A DNA stretch of 64,000 nt, taken from the NCBI GenBank assembly GCA_000827495.1, contig KN817613.1:62001-126000 (forward strand). The letters run 5' to 3'. Every line of letters starts with the position of its first letter. Position 1 is the stretch's first letter. The notes beneath the pieces were generated by a model. It was not told the DNA's origin, made no database searches, and saw only the letters and a list, made by a program, of their open reading frames with translations. Positions 21,952 through 33,706 of this stretch are shown here, one piece after another. This DNA is from Hypholoma sublateritium FD-334 SS-4 (lineage: Eukaryota; Basidiomycota; Agaricomycetes; Agaricales; Strophariaceae). A program made the position numbers and the translations under genes.

Positions 21952-24388
21952 ATGAGTCTGCTTTCTTCACTGTATGTTTTACTGCCCCTCCACGCAGCCT
22001 GGCACGCTGCATGCACTCCGGCATCAACCGTCGACGTGAAGCTGTCGTCGGGGATCTTCCGCGGTGTCTCAACTCCTGGAGTCACAGACAAGTTTCTTGG
22101 CATCCCATTTGCTCTTCAACCCGTCGGAAACCTTAGGTTCAAGGCGCCAGTAGCTATTACTCAGACGTCAGATGCAACCTTAGATGCCTCGGAATTTGGG
22201 AATGCCTGTCCACAGCCAGCTAGCGCCGGCCTAGGGGCGCCTATCGGGGAGGATTGTCTGTACTTGAATGTATGTCTTCTGGATTCCAGACGAAATGGCC
22301 GATATTGATAGATCACACTGCAGATATGGCGTCCTCAAGGCCTGAGCTCGACGGCGAAGCTTCCTGTGTTATTTTGGCTGCATGTGAGTAGATATGTAGT
22401 AGTTTCTACGCAGTATATGTGACTGACTCCTTATAGGGTGGTTCGTACATTACGAAGTGAGTTGACAGCAATATAGTGTCATCATCTACCTACTAAATGC
22501 TGACAATTTCTGAAGCTCTGCTTCGGACCCTGCCTTCGATCCCACAGGTCAGGCTCAGAATATATGCTATGTCTGCGGACTGATATATTTGCAAGTATAG
22601 AAATCATTCAGCGAAGTGTTGCGGTTGGGAAACCAATCGTTTTCGTTTCAACGTAAGTGTGTTACTCCCAAAATAGCTCCGATTTGCGTGCTGAATCTAT
22701 TTATAGAAATTACCGCTTGAACACCTTCGGTTTTGTAAGTTACCAAATTCTGTCTTTCACTGAACGGCGCATACGGGATTGAGCTGAGTTATTGCTTTTA
22801 GCTGGCGAGCTCAAGTGTACCACCAGAAGATCTCAACATGGGACTTCATGATCAGCGTCAGGCCCTTGTCTTCGTCCAGGAAAACATTGCCGCATTTGGT
22901 GGAGACCCTTCTAAAGTAAGCAAAGTTCGAAAGACTGATGCACGCTTGATTTAACGCATTCGCACAAAGGTTACAATTTGGGGACAAGTAAGTTATTTAC
23001 GTCTTATGTCGAGCTCGTCTCATGTGCTGCACTTCCCAGTCTGCCGGTGCAGGAAGCGTCGAAGCCCACTTCTTGTATCCAGCTGCTCGCAGTCTCTTCC
23101 GTGCAGGAATTGCCGACTCTTCAACTGGACCATTGTTTGTTCTCGAATTCAGAGGTAGGATCATTACTAATGCATCTAATTCTGTAGTAAGAATTCTCCG
23201 GATATCAGTACATTTGATGAACCCGGAAAACCTTTTGCTCGTCTACTCCAGGCCACCGGATGTGCTGCTGGTCCAACTGCCGTTGCATGTTTGCAGAAGG
23301 TGCCATTTACGGTAATTATTCGGAAACATCTTGGATTCTTAATAGTGTAATGCTCAAGATATGGTCTGATTAGACGCTCATGAATATTAGCAACGCCATG
23401 ATTGAGACGACTTTGAACGGACAACTATGGCAGCCGGCAGTTGGGCCCGCTGGAAGCTTCATCACAGAAAGAGCTTCGAGCAAAATAGAACGAGGCGATT
23501 TCTTGCACCTTCCTTATATAGGCGGAACGAATGTACGTTCAAGTTCCGTATAAAATTTCCGCAGAGGTAGGAGGGCCACTTACATAAATTATCTAGGTTA
23601 ACGAAGGCACTTTATTCAGTACGGCACTGGCAAATCTAGGCCTATCTGGTACCGCCGAAACACAGGCCTTCGTTGATTTTATAGGCCACCTTGTGATCGA
23701 CAACAGCACTCTAACGAGCGATGTAATCAACACGTTCATCACAGACTTCCCAGCCAATGATCCCGCTCTTGGAGCTCCGTTCAATACAGGGGACTCCCTG
23801 TTCGATCGCGGAGCGGCATGGTACACGGATCAGATGTTCCTTTCCCCGAGGAGAAATTTCTTCCAGCACGGGGCGGCGCTTCAGCCCATGTTCGCATACT
23901 ACTTCAGGGAGATCATCCCTGGAAATAATGTGGAGTTAGGTGGTAAGCATTTTGTGTCCGTTCAATTCATTTTTGCCTCTGACAATTTGGACGCGTTAGT
24001 TTTTCATGCTTCCGAGCTTGAACTATTATTTGGTCCTATTCCATCCGTTGCTTCGGTGGAAACAGATCTTTCTACCCAGATGAGAGATTTCTATATCAAT
24101 TTCATTAACGACCTAAATCCTGGACGTAAGCTAATATCTCAGATTCTCTTGCATTGAACATTTAATCCTAATATTGTGCGCAACGTAGCGCAATGGCCTG
24201 CCTTCAGTAATGAGTCCCCCCAGGTCATGCAATTGCTACGAGATGCCGTGCAGATGATTCCGGACGGTAAGAGTCAATGCAATGATTCACTATCTATTGC
24301 CTAACATCTCTTTTTCCTTTCAGATTTTGACGTCCCCCAAGTCAATTTTATGAACACTGATAAGGTCATGGCGGAATTCCAAAAGTAA
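21952..24388 (+). CDS. Secreted type-B carboxylesterase/lipase, copy B
   Basis: Intact paralogue of copy A with the same intron pattern. Start ATG at 21952 after TTGGCACAA, with a signal peptide ([20 protein letters not shown]). Blocks: [94 protein letters not shown] (Ser codon 23040-23042), VNEGTLFS and [13 protein letters not shown]. The end is [19 protein letters not shown]. All catalytic triad residues (Ser, Glu, His) are present and every exon joins in frame. Length is about 540 aa, normal for the family. Tandem duplicates with conserved intron positions point to a local duplication. Substrates cannot be told from the sequence. Confidence 0.9.
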
Positions 24389-25561
24389 ATCTTCCTCAGA
24401 ATGTATGTAGGACGATTACGAAAACATTAGAACAATACCATTTTGGTGTAGGCGTTTACAACAAACAGTCATATCTTACTACAAAGTAATCGAACGTCCT
24501 GCCATGAACACCGAGACATGGACACCCAAATTAGACATTGCCTTCTAACTATGGATCAAGCTTCTAAGCTTCAGTCTTACTACAGCCTGCTTCAAATGAT
24601 ACGTAATGATCAATCCTGGGGACCCCCCTTTGACCTTGATTTTGATTTTATAAGAAAAGTAGCGCACCTGTCTAATAAATGATCAGGGAGGTGCTCGATG
24701 ACCGAGCTTAGCGCGTAGCACTGGCAGTGTCAATGATTATCGTATGTAGAACGAATTTTTTGCCTTTCCGGCCATGTATATATTATGTATTGCTGGTCAG
24801 CGCAATCGTGCTAAAGACTTGTATGTATTTATGACCATTTGGAAAACTAAAGACAAAACCTGGTTCTATCACAGCACATGTATGTACGTTTTTCTGTGCC
24901 TTTTCTTCGTAGATCTTCCAAATGGCCCAAAAGGATCCAGGAGTTCAATTATTATTGTTCGAAAAATGCTGTAAGAGCAAAAACGTACTCGGGCATATTC
25001 AGGGTTCCAGAATCTGGAACTTCATTTCCCTTATCTGTTTAGTTTACGGCTTGACATGTTGAGACGTTCGAGGTCGAATATCTGAAAACCTGGGAATAAT
25101 TACTTGATATGGAAGTACGGTACGGAACGGCACGACCACCATGTGGCAACTGTGCCAAGTTTACGCCCTTTCCTCCACTCGGATCTACGGTCCCGAGATA
25201 TCTAAGTCTTTGTCGATTCCTGAATGCTTTCGAGACCGCTGGCTACTGCTGGTGAAGCGGTTCGCGCAAATTCCACGCCTTCTAGATGGCTGCCATGGTC
25301 TATCACCCGCGACTCCAACGTTATCGCTCACAAAAGGCTCCATCATTCTTCTAGATTTTTCTGTTCTCCGGAGCTTCAAGCCTGCAAATTTCAATGCTCT
25401 CGGATAAGGATAAATACGGTGGGCGATCGCTGGTATAAAGGTATGTGATGCCGCAAAATCTAATCTCCAGTACTTGTGCTCACTGCTGCTCCACAGCTTG
25501 GCAATACCCCTAGCATCCTTTCTCTCCCGACACTCACGAGCGTTTCTCTGCGGAAGTTGAT
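24389..25561. other. Intergenic, 1.2 kb, nothing recognised
   Basis: AT-rich DNA with short ORFs only. It contains the 3' flank of the carboxylesterase and the promoter of the MFS gene. Confidence 0.55.
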
Positions 25562-27519
25562 ATGCCTCTGGAGGAATGCCCTGTTCAAGACCATGACCAC
25601 GCTATGACCTATGACGATGATGACAACCATGACGACCTCGAAAAACCGACCCCGCTGCCGATATACCAGCTGCTCAGCGTCTACTTGATCCAAATCTCCG
25701 AGCCAATAACTGCGACTGTGATTTACCCTTTCATTAACGAGTTTGTCGGGAGGACTGGAATCACGAAGGGGGACGAAAAAAAGACGGGATATTATGCTGG
25801 GTTCATTGTGCGTCGAAATTTTCATCCGTGATGACGTGCCAAATATAGACCCTTCCTGCAGGAGTCTACCTTTTTCTTTTCGGAAAGCTTGACTGTTGTA
25901 CTGTGGGGATACTTGTCGGATCGCTATGGTCGCAGACCTGTTCTACTGGGAGGTCCGCTGGGTCTATCGCTTGCGATGGTAGTCTTTGGGATGTCAACAA
26001 CCTTCTGGCCTCTGGTCCTGATGCGCACGCTACAAGGCATTTTCAATGGGAATATAGGTTAGCAAATTGTCGACTACGTATAGTAATCGATAAACTAACG
26101 TGTTTAACCTCTTTTCAAGGTGTTTCGAAAAGTATGATGGCTGAGGTAAGTCTGAATTCTCGAAGTGTTTCTGACTCTCGCTGATCATATATCTACCTAG
26201 ATGACGGACTCAACGAACAGAGGTGATGCCTTTGCGTACACTCCCTTGATTTGGGGCTCTGGAACCACCATAGGGTGAGTCTATTATAACCCCAATAGGT
26301 TGCTTCTCATCGAATTTTCAGGCCTATCATTGGCGGTGTGCTCTCCAATGCGGCAAATCGCTGGCCAGACACATTGGGACGCATAGCATATTTGCGCGCA
26401 CATCCTTACTTTATCCCTTGTGCCGTTGCGGGATTTCTTGCCTTTGCCTCTTTTGTGATTGGCTGTATCACACTGAAAGAAGTAAGCGTGTATTTCTCTG
26501 GGGAAAGCTTTGTCTAATGAATCATTCGTAGACCTTGCCTTCCCTTGTTGCCTGTGACCGGATTCAAAGGAACCACAAAACCATGTCGGAGGATATTGTC
26601 TCGCCCATGGATATAGCAGAAGAAACCAGTCTGCTTCACCACGGAGAGCCTCCGATTTATGGGGCCGTCGAAGACTTGACTACTTCCTTTCGTAGCGTGT
26701 CGTCCTCGGGAAGCTCAGGCTCACTAGACTCTCAGAGTGGGGGGGAGATATCTTCTCCCGAACGTGCGAAGCCAGTGTTTCGCGACGTCTTCACACGAGC
26801 GCTTTTGAGTTCCCTCTTAAACCACGCTCTTCTGGCCTTTCTGGATATGGCGCATAACACCTTGTTACCGCTGATGTATTCCACCTCAATTCCGCTAGGC
26901 GGCCTGGGATTGGATCCTTTCACAATCGGTCTTGTTCTCGGTGGCTTTGGGTGCGTCAATGCCATTGGTCAGGCGAAATTCCTCGGGCGCCTCATCAGGA
27001 AGTACGGCGCGCGAAAGGTGTATATCATCTCGTTTTCGTGCATCGTCATGTGTTTCCTCATGTACCCGGCCATGAGCTTCTTCGCAAAGCGCGCGGGCAG
27101 AGTCGACGGCCTCGTCTATACGTGCATGGTCATACAGCTCTGTTTCCAGGCCGGGATATACTCGGCGTACGGTCAGCCAATCTCTTGCGCGCGGTCATCT
27201 CCCAACTGACGTCACATCTCTGCCAGGCTCTCTGCAGGTGCTGCTGGTGGAGTCGGTGCCTGAGGGCGGACCCATGGCAACGGTGAACGGAGTTGCACAG
27301 ATGCTCGGTTCGGGGATGAGGTCTCTCGCGCCGACGTTTGCCTCCTCCCTGTTCTCGATGTCGCTCCAGCGCCGGCTGGCGGGCGGGAACATGGTGTATT
27401 ACGTCGCGCTCGGGATCACGCTCGCGGGCGTGCGCTGCAGCTTCCTCCTGCCTAGGAGGCGGCGCAGGACGAAGCGCCGCTCGCAGCACGTCGAACAAGC
27501 GCCGGCTCCGTCCTGTTGA
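25562..27519 (+). CDS. MFS transporter, ZIF-like (zinc-induced facilitator type)
   Basis: Starts MPLEECPVQDHDHAMTYDDD with an acidic cytosolic head, then TM1 (IYQLLSVYLIQISEPITATV). MFS motif A is complete (GYLSDRYGRRPVLLGG), followed by MRTLQGIFNGNIGVSKSMMA and GSGTTIGPIIGGVLS. A long Ser-rich central loop (SFRSVSSSGSSGSLDSQSGG) separates the two six-TM halves. The second half has HALLAFLDMAHNTLLPLMYS, GRLIRKYGARKVYIIS, NGVAQMLGSGMRSLAPTFAS and a basic C terminus (RRRRRTKRRSQHVEQ). Introns follow FI, NIG, MMAE and TIG, then late exons. ZIF-like MFS members export metal chelators or small organic molecules from the cytosol; the substrate here is unknown. A second member lies at 42374-44505. 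Confidence 0.88.
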
Positions 27520-28473
27520 GGCAGCGGGCCGGCTATCCATGATGGACATGCCACTGGTGGAACCCGGTACGTTGCTGGCTTGTGCACATGTGGTCCCATC
27601 CGTCCATCCCTCTGGGAATTTCTGGACAGAATGCGCGTTGCTCCAATAGAAGGAAAGTGTTGCTTAGAGAAGGACCCAACATCGACACGGGCAAGGCGTG
27701 GATGTGCAGTCGCCTAGAGACAATAGCTATGGCGCTCAGCACTTGAGATTAAAGTTCATGTAAAAATGATATCACAAAGCATATGTAAGATGATAATGAT
27801 TCGCGTTGCACACCTTGTGCAGTGAAATATCTCTAGAGCTGCTCACGCTGGGTAAGGCGGGGTAATAATTTATGTACAGCTACTTAATTTTCCGCCAGTG
27901 TCATAGGCTCGGCGTTCTAACTTTCCCTTTCCCCGGGCTATGTATATGGCCACTAACTGCGACCTATGAACGCTGCGCTTGTGTTTATCCCGTGGACATA
28001 GAGTAGGTAAATATCCGGCACACCCGGAATTGTCCAGTGGATCTTCGTCCTAGCAACCGTCGAGACCGCAGAATTGAGACACGCATGCACAAGCTCTCCG
28101 GGCTGCTTCATATAAACGGATGCGAAAGCATATGGCGTGTATTCTAATTCCACTTGACTCTGTAGCCCCCACGACGATCGCTGTCCGGCACCCTTCGCTG
28201 CTAAAACGCGGATGTTGCGGGCACGACTGCACATCGACCTTCTCCTTCCGAACGCACAGTTATAACGTCGGCCGTCGCATTCGCATCGACTGCATATAAT
28301 CCTCTTGTGCGCATAGTGCAGTTAGCTCAGATCAATTAGCCCCAGTGCCGTTCGCAAACCGCCCGCTTTTCCTTTGAGGTAGGCACTTATGCATAGTTCT
28401 GTGGCATATTGCTGAATACCCAGATAGGCTCGTTTTCGATACCAGCTCCCGGCGATCTAGTCCTGCAAGAAAG
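27520..28473. other. Intergenic, nothing recognised
   Basis: 3' flank of the MFS gene and 5' flank of the acidic orphan gene. Minus-strand ORFs of 60-93 codons near 27953-28234 lack family features. Confidence 0.5.
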
Positions 28474-29166
28474 ATGCAAATTTACATCGTACCACGCACA
28501 GCAGGCGACTACCCACGAGCGATCGGCGAAGGCCTGCACACCCCTGATTCAGTCCACGACGGCCTGTATCCATTGAGCACGGCTATCAGCGACTACGACG
28601 ACCTGCTCGAGATGCTGGACAGGGAGATCGACTTCTACAACAGCCCGGGCTACGCCGACGCCGACGCGCGCTACTTCGACGTGGACGATCTGTATTTGGG
28701 GCAGCAGCCAGGAGACGGCTACGACTATCCGTGCGGGGTCGACGACGACGACGACCTGTACACGCGGGGGCCGGTGCATACGGACGTCGAGCAGGGCGCG
28801 CCGCAGCCCTGGGAGCACTTCGACCTCGCGGCGTTCGAGGAGGAGATAACCAATGCGCAGTACTTCGACGTGCTGGAGCGGCGCACGCCGGCGGACGTCC
28901 CCGTGCCGTCGGACGGCGAAGACGAGACTGATAGCGATTTCGAGATCGACGATGAACTGGGACCGCATTCGACCGTTCGCGACGGCGCAAGCCCCGGATC
29001 GGACAAGGCACTGAGACGGCAGTTGGAGGAAGGCGGTGGAGTTGATTTGTATCACGGCCTCGTCTTTCGGCATTTAAGTTATTCAGGATTCGATGGATTT
29101 GAAGAGGAGAATCTGGACGTGCTGCTTTCCGCGGAAGATGCGTGGATGAGCGACCACCTGTACTAG
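28474..29166 (+). CDS. Acidic orphan protein, 230 aa, founder of a local decayed array
   Basis: Single-exon frame from MQIYIVPRTAGDYPRAIGEG to DAWMSDHLY-stop. Very Asp/Glu/Tyr-rich: SDYDDLLEMLDREIDFYN, YADADARYFDVDDLYLGQQ, DYPCGVDDDDDLY, FDLAAFEEEITNAQYFDVLE, PSDGEDETDSDFEIDDELG. No signal peptide, TM or known domain. Its sequence and 3' flank recur, broken by stops and indels, over the next 4 kb, so the family has been locally amplified and only this copy is open full length. The GC-rich third positions and long open frame support coding. Function unknown. Confidence 0.6.
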   Translation: MQIYIVPRTAGDYPRAIGEGLHTPDSVHDGLYPLSTAISDYDDLLEMLDREIDFYNSPGYADADARYFDVDDLYLGQQPGDGYDYPCGVDDDDDLYTRGPVHTDVEQGAPQPWEHFDLAAFEEEITNAQYFDVLERRTPADVPVPSDGEDETDSDFEIDDELGPHSTVRDGASPGSDKALRRQLEEGGGVDLYHGLVFRHLSYSGFDGFEEENLDVLLSAEDAWMSDHLY

Positions 29167-32100
29167 TAAACAAGGGAAAGCGTGGCCTTGACGCAGAATT
29201 CGCGCGATGTGTTGGCGCATTGCAGTTGGCTGCGCAATTATAGGTGTCATTTGGAGGCCCTCCTCTCTTCATGGCATCGTCCGCTTGGAGGAGAAGATAT
29301 CACTGTACCCGTATTTCTTGTTTTTGTAGCAGTCCCCTGTATTTGTGCCCGATAGTTATATAAAGAGGCGGAGATGTATGTATATTTGTTGTTGGTTGAT
29401 CTGTACCTGGGCCACTAGAGAGCATAGGATTATCCGCGCGGGGTCAGATCTGTAGCGGAGCCAGAGCACGTAGACGTCGAGCGAAGACCTGTACATCAGG
29501 AGCCAGCGCACGCGGACGTCGAACCGCCCGACGCGAAGGTAAGGCCCTGGGCCAGCTCGCTCTAACAGCCTTCGAGGGGACAAGCACCGCACAGCGTCGA
29601 TCTCGATATGCCGGCGCCTCAGCCGCGCGTGCCGTCGACCGGCGACGAGGAGGAGGCGGATAGCGACGAGGGCGCGCTACCGACAAGCGTGGGAACTGGC
29701 GTGGAGAGGACTGCCAAGCGGGCAGCGGGGTGGGGTGGGGTGTATCGCGGGAGGCTCTTCCGCGTTGATGTCATACAGGGATCGACGATGTGATCTGGGA
29801 CGGGCGAGGTGCGTGGACGGACTTCCATCTGTACTAGTATAAGAGGAGCAATATACGCGTTGAGACCGAGGAGGGCCCCCCGATGCGCTGGCGCGTCCCC
29901 GCCGGGTGCGAAGGCGCGCGGCTTCGTGCTCGTTCTTCGCCTTATGGTATGGTTGGCGGGGGGATGTGCGCGTATTTCTTGGTTCTGTAGCAGCCCCATG
30001 GATTTGGGGGCGCTGGGTTTATAGAGGCGCAGATGCCCTTGTGTCTACATAGCCTGCCAGTGATTCGAAGAAGTGCAATCAAGGATAAGAACAACGTCGC
30101 AAGCCGTTCAGAAATGGCCGAAACACAAGCGCGCTCGGGACTTCCCGCCCCGAGTCGGCCGGCCGGCGCGCCGTCGTCGCCAGCACCGCTCTGAATTTGG
30201 ACGTGCTGCTCGCCTCGGAGGATGCGTGGATGAACGACCACCTGTACCAGTAGGAAACGAGAGAAAGCGTGGCCTTGGATAGACGTCTCCCGATGGGTTG
30301 TCGCATTCTAGCTGGCAGCGCAGTTATAAGTGTCATTTCGAGGCCCTCCTCTCTTCAAGGCCCCGCCCGCTTCGAGGAAAAGATATCACTGTAACCGTAT
30401 TTCTTGTTTTTGTAGCAGTCCCCTGTATTTGTGTCCGATAGTTATATAAAGAGCGAATATATCTTGTTGTGGGCTGACCTGTACCTGGGCTACCAGACAG
30501 GAGACGCATACGATTATCCGCGCGAGGTCGACGACGAGGAAGATCGGTACATGCGGGAGCCAGAGCACGCGGATGTCGAGCGAAGACCCGGGCGTGCAAT
30601 GCGCGATATCGACAGACTGGGGCAGGCGTGCGCCCGCGGTGGAGGCGCCGACGCGGAGACAATCGCCGAGCGCGGGCGGTGGGCGTGGCACGCACTTTCC
30701 GCGGGTATATCACGTAGGATTCGCCGGATGCACAGAATGTGGTGTGCTGGCGGGGCGCCTTCCCGATATCGATAAGCCCGCGCCCCCCACGCCGCAAGCC
30801 CCGTATCGGCGAAGGCGCTGCCGCGCAGACGACCGCCGAGCAGACGACCGCCGAGCAGTGGGGTTGGGGTGATGTGTACCGCGGCGGGCTCTTCCGCGTT
30901 TAGGTTATGCAGGGTTCGACGGATGAAGAGAATGTGGGTGGGCGGGGTGGCTTCCTCCGAAGACACGTGTACGGCGACCGCCTGTGCTATATAGTATCAG
31001 AGGAGGAGTGGGGCCGTTAAGGAGGGTTCACCCGATGGGTTGGCGCGTTCCCGGGTGCGTGGTCGCGCGCGCCGTCGTGTTCGTTCTTCACGGTATCGTC
31101 CATTTGGCGCGCGCGCGGGGGGGGGGGGGTGATTTCCAGTGCTGTGCTCGTAGAGCGCAGATACTCGGGTGGTGGTACGCTGGCGTTGAACTCTTTACAG
31201 GTCAGGTCCAGTTGAAGAACAACGTGGCGAAACACAAGCACGCCCGGCTGGCCGGCGCCCCGTCGTACCCAGCACCGCCGCTTGCATTCTATCTTGGCAC
31301 GCCCCACAGCTTTCAACCCACAAAGCGCAGGATCAACCGCTGCGGCTCAGTGCGCACTCCGGCGAGCGCACGCCGGACAGTGGATCCAAGGACAAGAATA
31401 CATACGCACATGTAACCTGGCCGCCGACGAACGCGCTTCCGCCATGCCGAATCGACCGTCGGGGACGCACCCGGCCTCGGCCCTCGCCCGTGCGCTTGGG
31501 GGTTAGCGTGTCCGCGTCAACTCGAAGCCGTTGGAAGAGGGCGGTGGCCCCGCTACTCGCTATCTCGGACCTTTAGAGCCCGTTCATTATGCGGATTAAT
31601 CGCAGCTCGAGGAACGGAGAGGGGCGGGCATTTGGCGACCGAATGCTCGAGATTTTTTTGGACCGAGAGATCGCGTCCTACAACGTCCCGGGCGCTGTCG
31701 ACGCCGACGTCAGCGTGCACTGCTTCTGTTTCGATATGGACGGTCTGTAGCTGGGCCACCAGACGGGAGACGCAGACGATTATCCGCGTGGGATCGACGA
31801 CGAAGACGGCTTGTGCACGCGCGAGCCTGTACACACGGGCATCGAGCACAGCGCGTGCCGCTCGACGCGAAGGCAGCCCGATCTAGCAGCCTTCGAAGAG
31901 ACAACCACCACAGCGTCGAGTTCGATGTACCCGCGCCTCAGCCGCGCGTACCGTCGGCCGGCGACAAGGAGGAGGCGGAGGTGGATAGCGACGAGCGCGC
32001 GCTATCGACAAGCGGGGGCGCTGACCGCGAGAAGACCGCTGAGTGGGCGGTAGGGTGGGGTGGGCTGTATCGCCCGCACGGCGTCGATTCAACGTGCCCG

Positions 32101-33080
32101 CGCCTCCAGCCGCGCGCCATCGGCCAACGTGACGAAGAAGAGGAGGCGGAGAGCGGTCCCGAGCGCGCGCTATCGATAAGCTGGGGCCTGAGCTGACGCG
32201 GAGAGGACCGCTGAGCGAGCGGTGGGGTGGGTGGGCTGTATCGCGGGAGGCTCTGTCCGCGATCGACGGATGAAGATCTGGGGCGGGCAAGATGCGTCGA
32301 CGGACGACCTCCTACTATGACATATGTAGTGTCAGAGAGGAATGCGCGCGTTAAGGAGGGTCCCTCGATGGGCGGCGCATCCCCGCCGGGTGCGAAGGCG
32401 CGCGCCGGCGTGTTCGTTCTTCGCGGTGTTCTTCGCGGTGTGGTATGGTATGGTTGCCGGCGGGGGGATGTACGTCTATTCCTTGGTTCTGCATAAGCGG
32501 TCCTGTGGATTTGGGGGCGATGGGTATACAAAGAGGCGCAGATGCCCTTGTGTGTGGGCTACCAGTGATTCGAAGGAGTGCAAGTCGACGAACAACGTCG
32601 TAAGCAGAAATGTTCGCACTTCGAAATACAAGCGCGCTCGGGACTTCCCGCGCCCGGCCGGCGCGCCCGTCGTCCTCCGCACCGCTCTCACACCTTGCAT
32701 CGACCCGCATCTTCCAACCCACAAAGCGCAGGAGCAGCGGCTGCGGCCCAGTACGTACGTAGTTATCATGATGGATATCGCACCCCCGGCGAATAAGAAC
32801 AAGTGCGTATCGCACCGCCCGCACTCCGTGAGGTGGATCCAAGGACAAGAATACGTACGTACACGGACTGCCAGTGGCCGACGAGCACGCTTCCGACGTG
32901 CCGAGTTGACCGCCGGGGACGCAGGAGGAAGGGATCAGAAGGGATCCCGCTCGGCCTCGGCCTTTGCGCATGGGGTGCGGTGGGTCGCCGAGCTGGGGCG
33001 TCATTTAGAGCTGCGGGTGGCAGGTCTTCGGCGAGGGCGGCGGCCCAGCTGATCTATCTCGAGCCGTCAGCGCTTTAGCG
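29167..33080 (+). repeat. Decayed tandem array derived from the 28474-29166 gene and flanks
   Basis: Several blocks recur in the same order. (1) Gene 3' end plus flank: 29110-29368 with 30192-30453. (2) The DLYLG...GDGYDYP segment: 28687-28800 with 29398-29480, 30476-30590 and 31735-31850. (3) The P-x-PSDGEDE segment: 28880-28960 with 29608-29690, 31925-32015 and 32095-32185. (4) A block near 29840-29945 with 31000-31090 and 32335-32455. (5) A block near 29955-30190 with 31190-31330 (partial) and 32455-32740. (6) 31310-31590 with 32711-33090. The spacing of about 1.1-1.4 kb implies three to four degenerate units. Stops and frameshifts break every later copy. Confidence 0.8.
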
Positions 33081-33706
33081 CCCGTTTATTATCACTGCTC
33101 AATAAACGGCTGCATGTATAGGTAGAATGCAGACCCACACAACACTGCGCTGGCCTTGTCTTCGGCATCCCATCACAGATAGTGGAGCGCGTATTCTTAT
33201 AAATGGACCCCAAACGCGCTAGGCGATGCCGCGATCCGACTCTGAAACGATCAGTGCGCTTGCGCCGGAGGTGGTGCCGCTGACAAAGTCAGCATAGTTG
33301 CCGCTGGGCGACGTGAATGGGTGTGTAAACCGATATGTTGGAGGTTCAGTGTAGCTGGCAAAACCACAGGTGGAAGGAGGTGCGCGCAGGCTTGCTGTTG
33401 CTCGCGCTGCACTGAAGCCATCCCTCAAACGACGGCCAACCCGCATCTTTCTCCTTGGCAATGCACCCCGCACAGCTTACCCAACTGATTGATGCCTCCT
33501 CGCGTTTGACCCCGTTCCCAGGATACTGATGCCCCTGTCCCCCTCCTATAAAACCCCGCGGCGAACAGTATGATTCGCCAGCAGTGCTCTCATCTCCATC
33601 TCTTCGGCGCCAGGTTGCCCCTAGAGTTCTGTCTATTTCGCTGGTCGACATCCCCATACCCCACCCTTCGAAAGACATTTCTCCGACTTCTTCGTCTGTA
33701 CACACG
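33081..33706. other. Promoter region of the secreted Ala/Pro-rich protein gene
   Basis: No supported ORF. The stretch CCTATAAAACCCCG near 33545-33558, about 160 bp before the ATG, has a TATAAAA core. A pyrimidine-rich tract (33640-33690) precedes the start codon. Confidence 0.45.

Noticed and set aside
28586..29272. 228-codon Arg/Pro-rich minus-strand ORF opposite the acidic orphan gene
   Set aside because: Its composition is the complement of Asp/Glu-rich codons; the plus frame is more protein-like.
31100..31140. Alternating GC run followed by a run of about 13 G
   Set aside because: Considered as a Z-DNA or G-quadruplex signal, but it is one simple-sequence tract in a decayed array and may be a base-calling artefact.
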